64,000 nt of DNA from Promethearchaeota archaeon (GCA_029838195.1 JALGVJ010000002.1:124001-188000); one strand, 5' to 3'. Counted from the first letter of the stretch, positions 18,323-28,024 are shown. Numbers and translations: made by a program. The notes: a model not told the origin generated them from the sequence alone.

Positions 18323-21052
18323 TCATTCATTCCACGTTTCAAAGAACTCGTCACAAATTTCTAGCCTTTCAGGAATATATTGATATAAATGATTAATATA
18401 GTCTTCAATCTTGAATTCTTTGTTTTTTCCGCTAGGAGAAAATCTTATTGGTTCACTTGCTTCAACAATTAAAGGATTCCATGGAAATTCAAAAATATCT
18501 GGATATAAAACATTCTTTATTGAATTGTAATAATTAGAGAGAAAATCAATAATAAATTCTTCATTCCAGAGTTCTTGCCTTATTTCGTTCCATCTATCCT
18601 TACAAGCCTGAATAAATTCAGAATTATTTAACAATCTTTTAAAAAGAGCATTATCTTTACCAATTGTTTCAATAACGCCAATATCTATTTTTTTATTTAT
18701 ATATAATTTACATGCCCGTTGACCAAAACTGTAATCAAAATCCCACGGACAAAGAAAAAAGTGAGCGGGATATGTATCTCTTATTATTAAATAATTTGCA
18801 TGCCAACTGTCCATATGATCGATGAAAAGTTCGAAGATAAAGAAATCTATTAAATTTTTTTTGTCAAATATCGAATAGATACCCGTTTCATTATTAAAGA
18901 AATCATCATCACTTTTATTCATGATAAAATCAATAATTTGAGGTAATATCTCATCCTTTAAAACAATCAAATCTTCATTTGGCCATTCTTGCTCCCAATA
19001 ATTTGAATTATAAATAGACAAATTATTATTTGTAGCAATGTTAAAAATTAAGCTGGAGTTAATATTTGATTGAGAATTATTTAAATTAAATAATTTTTTA
19101 TCTATCCTTTCTGAGAGTAAATATAAACCATTATATTCATTATTTAAAAATAAATTAACATATCTAGATTTAGGTAAAATACAAGTCGGGTTAGAAGCAG
19201 AAAGACTCCGCCAAAGGTCAAATGCTAACTTTGTTCTCATTCTTGTATAATCTAGTTGCATGGATAATAAGTACCAATCATCATCATCTCGCATGCCTAA
19301 TAAAGATACTTTTTTTGATAATTCAAGAGAATAACCTGGTTTAGCGTCGTTCCACGTTGTTCTTCCTCTAAATTTAATAGAAGAATTTGGCAATACATGT
19401 TTTTCATGAGGAAATGAATTGTATAGTTCAAAGTTACATGATATAAACCTCTTTTTTGTTAACTCTTCTTGGAAAGTAATATAAATCGACGGAAGTTTTG
19501 AATATAAATTTAGAGTTATATGTTTTCTAGCAATATCTTCTAATTTAGAATATCGAGATAAAACCCATCTTTCAATTCTTTTATAAACATTTTCTGTTTT
19601 TTCATTGTAATTATTTCTTAATAATCCTTTTTTCATATATTCATATAGAGCAGATATCTTGTTAATTAAAAATGTTTTTTTCCATATAGTAGAATTTAAT
19701 TCTTTCCAACGATTTAATAAATCTATTCGAAATTGTTGGTTTAAGGATGAATCTTTAGGAAATAATAACCTATAAAATAAATGATTAAATTTGCAGAAAC
19801 TTGTTATATTCGCATTAATAGTTATCCAATCTTCATAAGATAGATTTTTTTTCCTTGAAAATCCCCAACTCATATCAAAATCCCAAGGGGCAAAATAAAA
19901 AGTTGAGTTAAGTTTTTCTTTTCGTATAATAAAAATTTTAGAGCCTTCTATACTATTATGACCAATCAATAATTCAAATAAAATTAAATCAATTATTTGA
20001 GTACGATTTATTTTGGTGAAAATGCCATTTTCATTATTAAAAAATTCTTTATCCGATGAGGTTAATATAAAATTCTCTAATTTAATAATATCTTTATTTA
20101 ATTCTTTATTCTGGGGAGCAATTTGATTCCAAATTGTTTTTCCATGCCCATACCAATTTTCTGCTTTTATTAAAATATCTAAATCCTTTGAATCATTTAT
20201 TCCAAATAATTTTTTATCAGGTTTTTCCATGAGAAGATGTAATCCTTTATATACATTATTAATATAAAGATCTACTGGTTCTGCTTTAGGAAGGCTACAA
20301 AGATAATCTTTTTCTCTTAAAGAATTATATAAATCTAATGCTAATTTTATCCTTAAAGCACTAGAGTTTTTTCTTGAAGGAATTAATAACCAATCATCAT
20401 CATTACGCATGTTTAAAAGATTTGAGTTTTCCCTGAGTTCTATTTCATATCCATTAGTAGAATCTCTTAATTTTATATTAGCTTTAAGTTTCTTATACGC
20501 CCAATTATATTTTGAAGAAGAATATTCAAAAAGCTTATTATTAGGACTTAATCTTATATCACATTTCACTTTAGAATAAGTAATTAAATCATTACATTCT
20601 ATTTCTATTATTGGTAAATCCTGCTGATAAATAATTGTTGTGCACTGAGTAATTTTAGAATCACAACGGAGATAAACAGTACAATTCTTTATCTTTCTTG
20701 CTTTTAATTTAAAGCTCCGGGATTCTGGAATTTTTATCCAATCTGAATCATCATTAAATTTAACCCAAACATTTTTTGTAAATTTTGGAACATGACAAAT
20801 AAAAATTTCTTGCATATTATTGGTTATATATCGTGATCCTTCAATCCCAAATTTATATAAATAATCTGTTTCTATATATTCCATATCAAAATTTTTAAAA
20901 TATAATATATTATTTTGAGATTCAATAAAACTAAACAATCCAATTGAGGAAATAGTTAAAGTAGAGAATAAAATAAAGAAAATTAAATCTTTATATCTAT
21001 TAGATCTTGGTATTTTATGAAGTGTTTTTTGATTTTTTCTCTTAGTAGGCAT
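18323..21052 (-). CDS. Membrane-anchored protein with two CotH-kinase-like domains
   Basis: A 909-residue protein with a basic N-terminus and one TM helix (about 23-44), so the bulk is extracytoplasmic. Residues 185-475 and 540-860 are two CotH-type domains in tandem. Domain 2 keeps the expected motifs: FRGRTTWND (about 561), LLGMRDDDDWYLLS (about 584), FIDHMDSWHANYLIIRD (about 743) and CPWDFDYSFG (about 768). Domain 1 has LLNMRNDDDWLLIP and APWDFDMSWG (about 388) but reads LIGHNSIEGSKIFIIRK where domain 2 has the conserved Asp and Asn, and LRDSTN in place of RGRTTW. CotH proteins are atypical secreted protein kinases in spore formers. Here domain 2 is probably the active one. The gene faces the VTC and DUF4956 genes. 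The target is unknown. Confidence 0.82.
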   Translation of the reverse strand: MPTKRKNQKTLHKIPRSNRYKDLIFFILFSTLTISSIGLFSFIESQNNILYFKNFDMEYIETDYLYKFGIEGSRYITNNMQEIFICHVPKFTKNVWVKFNDDSDWIKIPESRSFKLKARKIKNCTVYLRCDSKITQCTTIIYQQDLPIIEIECNDLITYSKVKCDIRLSPNNKLFEYSSSKYNWAYKKLKANIKLRDSTNGYEIELRENSNLLNMRNDDDWLLIPSRKNSSALRIKLALDLYNSLREKDYLCSLPKAEPVDLYINNVYKGLHLLMEKPDKKLFGINDSKDLDILIKAENWYGHGKTIWNQIAPQNKELNKDIIKLENFILTSSDKEFFNNENGIFTKINRTQIIDLILFELLIGHNSIEGSKIFIIRKEKLNSTFYFAPWDFDMSWGFSRKKNLSYEDWITINANITSFCKFNHLFYRLLFPKDSSLNQQFRIDLLNRWKELNSTIWKKTFLINKISALYEYMKKGLLRNNYNEKTENVYKRIERWVLSRYSKLEDIARKHITLNLYSKLPSIYITFQEELTKKRFISCNFELYNSFPHEKHVLPNSSIKFRGRTTWNDAKPGYSLELSKKVSLLGMRDDDDWYLLSMQLDYTRMRTKLAFDLWRSLSASNPTCILPKSRYVNLFLNNEYNGLYLLSERIDKKLFNLNNSQSNINSSLIFNIATNNNLSIYNSNYWEQEWPNEDLIVLKDEILPQIIDFIMNKSDDDFFNNETGIYSIFDKKNLIDFFIFELFIDHMDSWHANYLIIRDTYPAHFFLCPWDFDYSFGQRACKLYINKKIDIGVIETIGKDNALFKRLLNNSEFIQACKDRWNEIRQELWNEEFIIDFLSNYYNSIKNVLYPDIFEFPWNPLIVEASEPIRFSPSGKNKEFKIEDYINHLYQYIPERLEICDEFFETWNE

Positions 21053-21209
21053 TTTTTTATATCTAAATCTTAATTCTAAACTAAATTATGTCAATTATTG
21101 ATCATATTCATCATTTATAAAATTTGTATTAAAGAAACTCTGTTTTTGATTAAATAAGTGGAATATTATATCATAAAAAATAGTCTATTTTTTAATTCGT
21201 AAAAAATCT

Positions 21210-22910
21210 TTAAGAATAATATTTTTTTATTTCTTTAATGACGAGGTGGATTAAATCTTTTTCATTCTTAATAGCATAAAAAGAGACCTTGTCAAGTAAC
21301 CCTTTAAACTTATTTTTTGGGATTTTCTCAGATCCAATAAAAAACCCTACGATTTTATGACCTTTTTGTACCAGTTCTAATAGCAATTGTTTAGAACGTG
21401 TCCAATTATAAATACCAAAATCCGTGATAATGAAAATAAGGACGTTACCTTCTGCCTTATTAACTTGTTTTTTGATAGCTTTAATTGGAAGTTGAGTTCC
21501 TCCTCCTTGGTATCTTAATAAAACGTTTTCTGCTTCGTGATAATTCTTAGACCATTCACAAATTTCAGCATGGTTAGAAAAATTAATCACGCTAAATTTA
21601 ACACCTTTCATGCGTGCTTGATGTAAAATGGCAAAAGAAGCAACAAGAGCGGCGTGATAAGGCCCCCTCTCATTTTTTACGTGTTCCATAAAATTCCAGT
21701 ACATTGAACCTGATGAATCCAATACTATTAAGAGATCCGGCATCCTTTTTTCTTCTACACGTCCAACACCCCTCTCATGTTTCCATTTCTTCGTGGTAAC
21801 ATTAGGAATAATGATAGGAGAAGTTACGATCGTGAGAATGGCATCTAATTCTTCTATAGGATCTCCGATCCTCCATTTTTCAGGATATAGGGGTAGAGTG
21901 CCACTATATTTTTTTTCATAAATTTTAATTGAAATCAAATTATTAGCTAAGCCTCGATACCACGTAGCTAGTGCATTTCCATCGATTAAAATTCCTGATT
22001 GTCTTGCGGGGGCTCCAAATTCCGAATAAGGTATATTTTTTGCAAATTCCTCCGCTTTTTTTCTTAATTCATCTTCATTGTCTTTTTTTAATTTATCTGA
22101 ATTTTTCGTTTCTAAGGGATTATCTATGATTTCTAATACATCATCGGGAATCTCCATTTCAAGCTCATATCCTGGAATTTTTCTACGCGATTTTCCTTTT
22201 AAGGGGGCCCCTGCTCCCCTCATTATTGTAAATTCCTCCTTTAAGAAATCTTTTAGATAATAAGCGACTTTCGAAACTTTTTCTTCCCATCGTGAATCAT
22301 CTTCAAAATCCGTTAATATAATTTTTTTAATTTTATTAGCCAAAGCATCGGTTTCTGGAGAAGTGAAAGACTCGTAAATTTTAATGTTCCATAGTTTTTC
22401 ATAAATGTTGAATAAAAATTTCGAAAATCTACTCAAGGATTTAAAATCAGGCATGGCTACATGTTCAAATGTCTTTTTAATTTCCCATTTCATTAAATCT
22501 GGCTTAGCTTTGTATAATTTCGTGTCAATAATCAAATCAGCAAATAAATTTACAACCAATGGAGCATGAGTAGAATGAACATGTTTATTAGCAGCATGTA
22601 ATAATTTTGCATGAATGATGCCATCATAAGGGATGATTTGATAATGCGATATTTCATGGAGCAAGATGGCGTGAAAATATTGGATATATTCTTCATCATC
22701 CTTTAGTGGGGGAACATTCGCTAGATTCATCGTTATTTCCCATTTATGATTAGGATCAATGTAAAAACCTTCTTTCCGCTTGTAATCAAAAACATATCGA
22801 GGTTCATTTAAAGGAGGGAAATAAAACTCTTTTAAAGATAGATCCCATGCTATTTTGGCTAATTTTTTGAGTTTAGCTTCCTTTTCTTGTATTATATTTT
22901 TATTGAGCAA
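21210..22910 (-). CDS. VWA-domain protein with N-terminal metallopeptidase-like domain
   Basis: A 566-residue soluble protein. The N-terminal half holds a zincin-type motif LLHEISHYQI (HExxH, about residue 86) in a helical domain like the DUF2201 N-terminal putative metallopeptidase region. The C-terminal half (about 385-566) is a VWA domain with an intact MIDAS: DSSGSM (about 395), the Thr in GGGTQLP (about 472) and IITDFG (about 493). It lies 30 nt downstream of the MoxR-type AAA+ ATPase gene; MoxR/VWA pairs act as chaperone-like or metal-insertion machines in other prokaryotes. A peptidase activity is possible but not shown; the motif could be structural. Because its ATPase partner looks disrupted, whether this system works is an open question. 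Confidence 0.82.
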   Translation of the reverse strand: MLNKNIIQEKEAKLKKLAKIAWDLSLKEFYFPPLNEPRYVFDYKRKEGFYIDPNHKWEITMNLANVPPLKDDEEYIQYFHAILLHEISHYQIIPYDGIIHAKLLHAANKHVHSTHAPLVVNLFADLIIDTKLYKAKPDLMKWEIKKTFEHVAMPDFKSLSRFSKFLFNIYEKLWNIKIYESFTSPETDALANKIKKIILTDFEDDSRWEEKVSKVAYYLKDFLKEEFTIMRGAGAPLKGKSRRKIPGYELEMEIPDDVLEIIDNPLETKNSDKLKKDNEDELRKKAEEFAKNIPYSEFGAPARQSGILIDGNALATWYRGLANNLISIKIYEKKYSGTLPLYPEKWRIGDPIEELDAILTIVTSPIIIPNVTTKKWKHERGVGRVEEKRMPDLLIVLDSSGSMYWNFMEHVKNERGPYHAALVASFAILHQARMKGVKFSVINFSNHAEICEWSKNYHEAENVLLRYQGGGTQLPIKAIKKQVNKAEGNVLIFIITDFGIYNWTRSKQLLLELVQKGHKIVGFFIGSEKIPKNKFKGLLDKVSFYAIKNEKDLIHLVIKEIKKYYS

Positions 22911-22940
22911 TGAATTATCCTCCTTAAAATGAGCCCTTTT

Positions 22941-24704
22941 TTATAATTCTTTTTGAATGTATTCTAATTTATCAAGAACGTTTCTCAGTTTTAATGCTTC
23001 TGCGCCACCTGAAATCTGAATGTTAACGATTGAATCCTCACTCGTTCCCGTTACATTTATTTCCATCAGTAAATCTTCTGTTCGAATTTGTTTTGTCTGA
23101 CGTTTTTCGAAAGCAGCCTTGAGAGGTTGATCTAAAGTGGGAAATTCTGCTACTACATCCGCCCATAATTCTCTCCAAAATCCATATTTAATGATATAAT
23201 CTGTAACTGTCTGCCTATACAATTCTTGATTGCACCAATTAATTAAGTATGCTCTATTTGGAAAGTCTAAATTTTCTATTAATTCTTTTCTAATTAAGGC
23301 AAGATCCTCGATATTTCCTTTTTTGGCTGCTTCACCTATTCTTGAAGCCAAGTTAGTGTAATTTTTCTCTTTTATAGCATCAACGTATGGGATTAAATCA
23401 TATTTTACAATTAAATCATTATTAGCAAATTTTTTTAATTCTTTAAAATCTTCCGGATTATTCTTTCCTTCTCTAAATTTTGCCGTAATTTTGTAACAAA
23501 TTTCCCGGTTTTTATATCGTTTCTGTATTAATGATAATAAATATTTAGTAAAATGATATTTATTTCCCCAATAAGGGGCTTTATCTAATTCCCTCTTCAC
23601 GTAATCTACCCGATGGGAAATAACATGGGGAGCGATCGTATTTATGATATTTACATCAATTTTTGGTAATCCTAATAGCCATGTCAAGGCTTTGGCATAT
23701 CGTAAAATATCTTTTGCTACTCGAACGCTTAATATAGAGTCTATTTTATTACATATGTTTTGATCTGTATTGAAGTGACATCCCGAACATAATCCCGTGC
23801 TCGGTTTTAATTCTTCAGAATTTCCTTTATCAATACGGGAACAAAGATTATATTCTCTCACGATTGCATGAATATAATTATTAACTTCTTCACTAAAGGA
23901 GATTTTATTGACATGATACCAGATTTCCATTAAATCATCAATCTCAAGAATTTTAGGGACCTGAATCACCTCATCGTACCCTGAATATTTTTCATCTTTT
24001 CCGGATAAAATCAATTGTAGATCTTGCGTGGCAGGCATGGAAATGGGTACGGATATACCAAACCGATCTAAAAAAGGTTTTGAAAGTTCAAACGTGCCTA
24101 CATCTTGAGGATTAATTGTCCCATATAAGCAATATTTTGAAATTGCTAAAGTAAAGTCATAATATTTTATGGTACCCTCTGCTAACAAGGATAATAAAAT
24201 ATCTTGAGCATAAGGTGTTAACCGGTTGACCTCATCAATTATTTTCCAGAAACTCAGAATGAATTCTCGCCATATTACTTCCTCTTCTCCTTCTTTCATT
24301 AATTTCCCTAATTTTAATGTTCCAATTAATTTTTCTTCCGAAAGCTGTGGATGCCCTCTTATAATGGATTGTTCGATTTGTTCTATTGACTTAGAGGTGA
24401 ACATGCGCCCTAATAGCTTGACTAAGGTGGTTTGGAACAAGTCGCTGAGTTAGCCACCTTTTTTTCCTCCACCATGCCCACCAATCAATAACATTGCAGA
24501 ATTTGGAACTATTGCATTTAACACGCATAATGTAAGAATCTCCGGTAGATTTTGGGATACAATTTTCTTATTTTTCTCATCATAATGTTTAATTGTTAGA
24601 CTCTGAGAATGGACGAATAACTGGTTGGCTTGGACAATATTAATAATTCTCCATACTTTTCTTCTTAATTCTTCCTCCTCTTTTAAATGTGTCGTCAAGT
24701 TCAT
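22941..24704 (-). CDS. MoxR-type AAA+ ATPase, reading frame interrupted in the Walker A motif
   Basis: One gene in one frame, split by a stop (TAA, 24450-24452). The first part (84 codons) ends MLLIGGHGGGKKGG*, the second resumes as LSDLFQTTLVKLLGRMF and runs 499 codons to 22941. Removing 30 nt (24432-24461) gives GGHGGGKTTLVKLLGRMF, a perfect P-loop GxxGxGKT. Further AAA+ parts follow: IDEVNRLTPYAQDILLSLLA (Walker B and arginine-finger region, with Asp-Glu), and YCLYGTINPQDVGTFELSKP (sensor 1 Asn in a MoxR-like ATxNP context). The C-terminal half is helical and has a Cys cluster (CSRxxx...CSGCHFNTDQNICNK), a possible Fe-S or Zn site. The partner VWA gene follows after 30 nt. A TTG at 24440 would give a product with no P-loop. 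The family is sure; its expression state is not. Confidence 0.78.
24432..24461 (-). other. 30-nt insertion with stop codon inside the P-loop codons
   Basis: On the minus strand the ten extra codons are AAA GGT GGC TAA, then CTC AGC GAC, then TTG TTC CAA, placed between the Walker A lysine codon and the two ACC threonine codons. The exact edges can slide by up to two A residues. The insert's 5' part AAGGTGG (24454-24460) is complementary to CCACCTT (24424-24430) just beyond its 3' edge, a 7-bp inverted repeat with a 23-nt loop. GGTGG also occurs directly upstream of the insert. It may be a removable intron-like segment, a disabling insertion or an assembly fault. Confidence 0.7.
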
Positions 24705-24967
24705 TGCTAATTCTCTCGGATGTTTTAATACTTTTTAACAAATTCAATATACCTTATTTTAAATTTTTTATCCACGAAAAAAATACATACATGGGAATAT
24801 AATTTTATCCCTTGAAACGGTTCAATAAAAAATTATAGGAACAAGTTAAAAAAATCAATGTATCTACTAAATCGTGAAAATTATGACTTAAATTACTAAT
24901 TCTTTATCATATTTGATAAACGTTAAACAAACTTAAAAAATATTCATGGTATCAGAATTTTTCTTTA

Positions 24968-26215
24968 TCACTTAGGAAATAATTTAACAAATACCTTTTC
25001 TCCTTTCTTTAAACCTTCTTGAAAAGGTGGTATTTCTATAATTCCATCAGATTGGGTTAAAGAACTTATTATTCCCGATCCCTTCAATTTAACCGGTATT
25101 GCCACCAAGTCTCCATCTTCTCGTTTTATTTTAACTCTAAGATAGTTTAAATGCCCAAGAGTAGAAACAGGAACATCTTTACTCATTTTTGCTAAGAGCT
25201 CAATCCGGGGATCGATCTTAGAACACCCCATCATTTTGCGTAGAGTAGGACCTATTACTTTCAGGAAACCAACATAGGCTGCTACGGGTGTGCCAGGTAA
25301 GCAGAAAACTAGTGATTCTTTAAAAAGAGCAATCAATAAAGGTGATCCTGGGCGCATGGCAATGCCATGTGTCAATACATTTGCCTCTTCATGCATTATT
25401 TCCGGTAAAAAATCTTGAGATCCCACGGATGTGCCTCCCGTAAAAATAATAACACGTGAATTATTGGAAGCTTCATGCAAAGATTTTCTAATAAGTTCTT
25501 TATCATCCTTTAAAGTAGCGTGATGGATTACTTTACCACCATAAAGTTTTACCAAAGAAATAAGCATGGGCGTATTAGAATTGTAAATTTTATTAGGTTC
25601 TAAGGGCTCTCCAACTTCTATTAATTCATCGCCCGTACTAAAAACGCTAACCGTTGGAATCGTACTTACTTTTATTTTTTCAATGCCTAAAGAACATAAT
25701 AACGCCACGTGTTCGGCCTTCAATTCAGTTCCTTTTGATAAAATAATGGAATCTTTTATAATATCCTCTCCTTTTCTTGAAATATTTTTCCCCGGCACTA
25801 AAGGAGCATGCAAGTATACGATATTTTCTTTCAATTCCGTATCTTCTATTTTAATTACAGCACTTGCGCCTTTTGGAATAGCAGCTCCGGTAGAAATCCG
25901 AATCGCTTCTCCTTCATGTAGTTCTTGTTCAATTTTTTGGCCAATTTCAATTTTTCCTACTAATTTTAATATTTTAGGATTAGTTGGAGAGGCGCCAAAA
26001 CTATCCTCTGCTCGAATTGCATAGCCATCCATGGCAGACCTGTCAAATGGAGGCACATCTATTTTACTGAAAATATCTTCTGCTAAAATTCTATTTAATG
26101 ATTGGAACACGTGAATTTCTTCCGATGGGAGGATGGACACGTGGGAGAATAAATTTTTTAATGAATCTTCTAAAGATGTTAATTTTGCAAATCCTATTTT
26201 TCTTAATCGGTCCAT
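24968..26215 (-). CDS. moeA: Molybdopterin molybdenumtransferase MoeA (last gene of the operon)
   Basis: A 415-residue MoeA, full length. MoeA inserts molybdate or tungstate into adenylylated molybdopterin in the cytosol. Motifs: PPFDRSAMDGYAIRAEDSFG (about 56-75), GAAIPKGASAVIKIEDT (about 110-126), SRKGEDI (about 147), VSVFSTGDELIE (about 188-199), FTGGTSVGSQDFLPE (about 255-269), HGIAMRPGSPLL and CLPGTPVAAYVGF (about 312-324). The C-terminal domain IV with the beta-barrel region is present. It starts 6 nt after the moaB stop, so it is translated from the same messenger. A second MoeA lies two genes upstream. Having two MoeA copies often goes with separate handling of molybdenum and tungsten in archaea, which fits the adjacent tungstate transporter. 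Confidence 0.93.
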   Translation of the reverse strand: MDRLRKIGFAKLTSLEDSLKNLFSHVSILPSEEIHVFQSLNRILAEDIFSKIDVPPFDRSAMDGYAIRAEDSFGASPTNPKILKLVGKIEIGQKIEQELHEGEAIRISTGAAIPKGASAVIKIEDTELKENIVYLHAPLVPGKNISRKGEDIIKDSIILSKGTELKAEHVALLCSLGIEKIKVSTIPTVSVFSTGDELIEVGEPLEPNKIYNSNTPMLISLVKLYGGKVIHHATLKDDKELIRKSLHEASNNSRVIIFTGGTSVGSQDFLPEIMHEEANVLTHGIAMRPGSPLLIALFKESLVFCLPGTPVAAYVGFLKVIGPTLRKMMGCSKIDPRIELLAKMSKDVPVSTLGHLNYLRVKIKREDGDLVAIPVKLKGSGIISSLTQSDGIIEIPPFQEGLKKGEKVFVKLFPK

Positions 26216-26221
26216 TTCACT

Positions 26222-26758
26222 TCACTCTTTTTTTCTAATGAGATAAATTATATGACCAAGTTCAGGTAAGATTAATTTTTCAAATGCGAGTTTAACAGCG
26301 TTTGGAGAGCCCGGTAAAATGAAAATTGCTTTATCCTCCATTTTTCCTGCCAAAGCGCGGGACAATATTGCCGAAGAACCAATTTCATTGTAAGAGAGGT
26401 ACCTAAAAATTTCTCCAAAACCTTCAATTTTCTTTTCTAATAGTGGTTCTATAGTTTCATGGGTAATATCTTTAGGAGAAATGCCTGTTCCGCCGCTAAA
26501 AATAATAGCATGAAGATTTTTATCTTTTAATAAATTTAAAAGAACTTTTTTGATGTATTTTTCAGAATCGGGAACTATATCATGAAAGAGTAAAGAGATG
26601 CTTGCTTCTTTTTCGAGCATGTTCTTAACCAGCGGAATAGTTTTATCAGAACTTTCTTTTCCATCCAATTTTTCCTCAAAACGAGACGTACTAACGACTA
26701 TTAAGGCGATATTAATTTCTGTTGGTCCCTTTTGCTTATGTTCTTCATGTACTTTCAT
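26222..26758 (-). CDS. moaB: Molybdopterin adenylyltransferase (MoaB/MogA family)
   Basis: A 178-residue protein of the MoaB/MogA/Cnx1G fold. It adenylylates molybdopterin using ATP before metal insertion by MoeA. Hallmarks: IALIVVSTSRFEEKLDGKES near residues 17-36, IIFSGGTGISPKDITHETIE near 86-105 (substrate-binding GGTG motif), GFGEIFRYLSYNEIGSSAIL near 113-132 and FILPGSPNAVKLAFEKLILP near 146-165. The length and the internal hexamer-type features suit MoaB, the archaeal form shown in Pyrococcus to be the adenylyltransferase. It sits between the two moeA genes in the operon, 6 nt before the downstream moeA. Confidence 0.92.
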   Translation of the reverse strand: MKVHEEHKQKGPTEINIALIVVSTSRFEEKLDGKESSDKTIPLVKNMLEKEASISLLFHDIVPDSEKYIKKVLLNLLKDKNLHAIIFSGGTGISPKDITHETIEPLLEKKIEGFGEIFRYLSYNEIGSSAILSRALAGKMEDKAIFILPGSPNAVKLAFEKLILPELGHIIYLIRKKE

Positions 26759-26797
26759 TTTTTCTCACGTTAAAAAATAGATTTTAATTCACTTTAA

Positions 26798-28024
26798 TTA
26801 AAAAGAATGAACCTCCCTAATATCCCCTTTTTCTATTATTTCTTCTAATTCTTCTATTTCGATGTATCCATCCGCTTGAAAAATCGTACTTATTGCTTCG
26901 GAACCTGTTTTTACGGGATAGATTTTCTTCACCCCTCCTTCCTCCTTTATTTTTATTGCTTTAAATTCATGCCTTCCTAAAGTACTATATATACGCTCTC
27001 CTACCTCTATTTTAACGGAAAATTTTTTTCTTAAAGGAAATCCGGAAAATCTCCTCAAAAAATCATCAATGAAAATATAAAAACAGCTTAATGCGGAGGT
27101 TGGAAAGCCCGGTAAAATAAAAATAATTTTTTCTTTTAACTTTGTAAAAATGATAGGTTTTCCCGGCTTAATTCTCACGCCATGAACCAATATTTCAATG
27201 TCTCTATATTGTTCTAGCACTTTAGGTCCTAAATCTCCTTCTCCTTTAGAAGTTCCTCCCGAAAGAATTACTATATCACTCTGAGATAAAGCCAAATCCA
27301 TTTTTTGTTTTAAATCATCAAATGAATCTCTTGCTATTCCTAAATAATTTACAACTGCTCCGGTGTTCTCAATTGCTTGTTTTAAAACAATAGAATTAAT
27401 ATCATATATCTTTCCAACGGGAAGAATGGATGTATCATGGGTTATTAATTCATTTCCCGTACTAAAAAGAGCTATTACCGGTTTTTTAAAAACCGGAATT
27501 TCTTTAATACCGCAAGAGGCTAAAATGCCTATGGTGGCTAAATCGATTAAACTACCCTTTTTAATAATGATATCTCCCATTTTTACATCATGCCCAATAT
27601 TAACCACATTAGTACCTGGAGCGACTGCTTTATAAATTTCTATTTTATCCCCCTTTTTCTCCGTAAATTCAACCATTACAACACTATCTGCATTTTCCGG
27701 AAGGGCTGCCCCTGTTGCGACATAAGCACATTGATTCTTGCCCAATTTTCTTTTAGGTTCGTCTCCCGCTTGGATGATTTCAATCAATTCTACAGAAATC
27801 GGGTTATCCTCTTCAGCGCCAAAAGTATCTTTTGCCTGAACCGCGTAACCATCCATTCTACTTTTTCGAAAATGCGGAACATTGATTTTACTTTTAATAT
27901 CACGCGAAAGCGTTCTATTATAACTTTCTTCAAGAGAAACGATCTCTTCTTTAAAGTTTGGTCTTGGAATTTGATCCAAAAGGTTTTTAAATTCAGCAAC
28001 CCGAATTGTTTTTAAAAATTTCAA
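26798..28024 (-). CDS. moeA: Second MoeA paralogue (molybdopterin molybdenumtransferase)
   Basis: About 408 residues. Domain order and motifs match MoeA: PHFRKSRMDGYAVQAKDTFG, GAALPENADSVVMVEFTEKK, GHDVKMGDIIIKKG, IALFSTGNELIT, ILSGGTSKGEGDLGPK, HGVRIKPGKPIIF and LPGFPTSALSCF. It has RKSRMDGY where the other copy has DRSAMDGY, a visible active-site difference that may reflect a different metal or partner. I choose a TTG start at 28024: it is preceded 7 nt upstream by a full GGAGG (28032-28036) and avoids an overlap with moaE, whereas the ATG at 28066 would overlap moaE by 26 nt. The domain IV tail (EIEELEEIIEKGDIREV) is present. Confidence 0.9.
   Translation of the reverse strand: MKFLKTIRVAEFKNLLDQIPRPNFKEEIVSLEESYNRTLSRDIKSKINVPHFRKSRMDGYAVQAKDTFGAEEDNPISVELIEIIQAGDEPKRKLGKNQCAYVATGAALPENADSVVMVEFTEKKGDKIEIYKAVAPGTNVVNIGHDVKMGDIIIKKGSLIDLATIGILASCGIKEIPVFKKPVIALFSTGNELITHDTSILPVGKIYDINSIVLKQAIENTGAVVNYLGIARDSFDDLKQKMDLALSQSDIVILSGGTSKGEGDLGPKVLEQYRDIEILVHGVRIKPGKPIIFTKLKEKIIFILPGFPTSALSCFYIFIDDFLRRFSGFPLRKKFSVKIEVGERIYSTLGRHEFKAIKIKEEGGVKKIYPVKTGSEAISTIFQADGYIEIEELEEIIEKGDIREVHSF

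Noticed and set aside
24432..24461. Translational bypass (ribosome hopping) over the stop in the AAA+ gene
   Set aside because: Known bypass needs matching take-off and landing codons near the stop. The codon before TAA is GGC and no GGC landing codon occurs at the resume point.
24424..24470. Canonical bulge-helix-bulge intron
   Set aside because: The AA before GGTGG also pairs with TT after CCACC, so the helix is continuous and no 3-nt 5' bulge forms in my hand fold; kept only as a topology hint.
27590..28015. 141-codon plus-strand ORF
   Set aside because: It is antisense to the second moeA and shows no family pattern.
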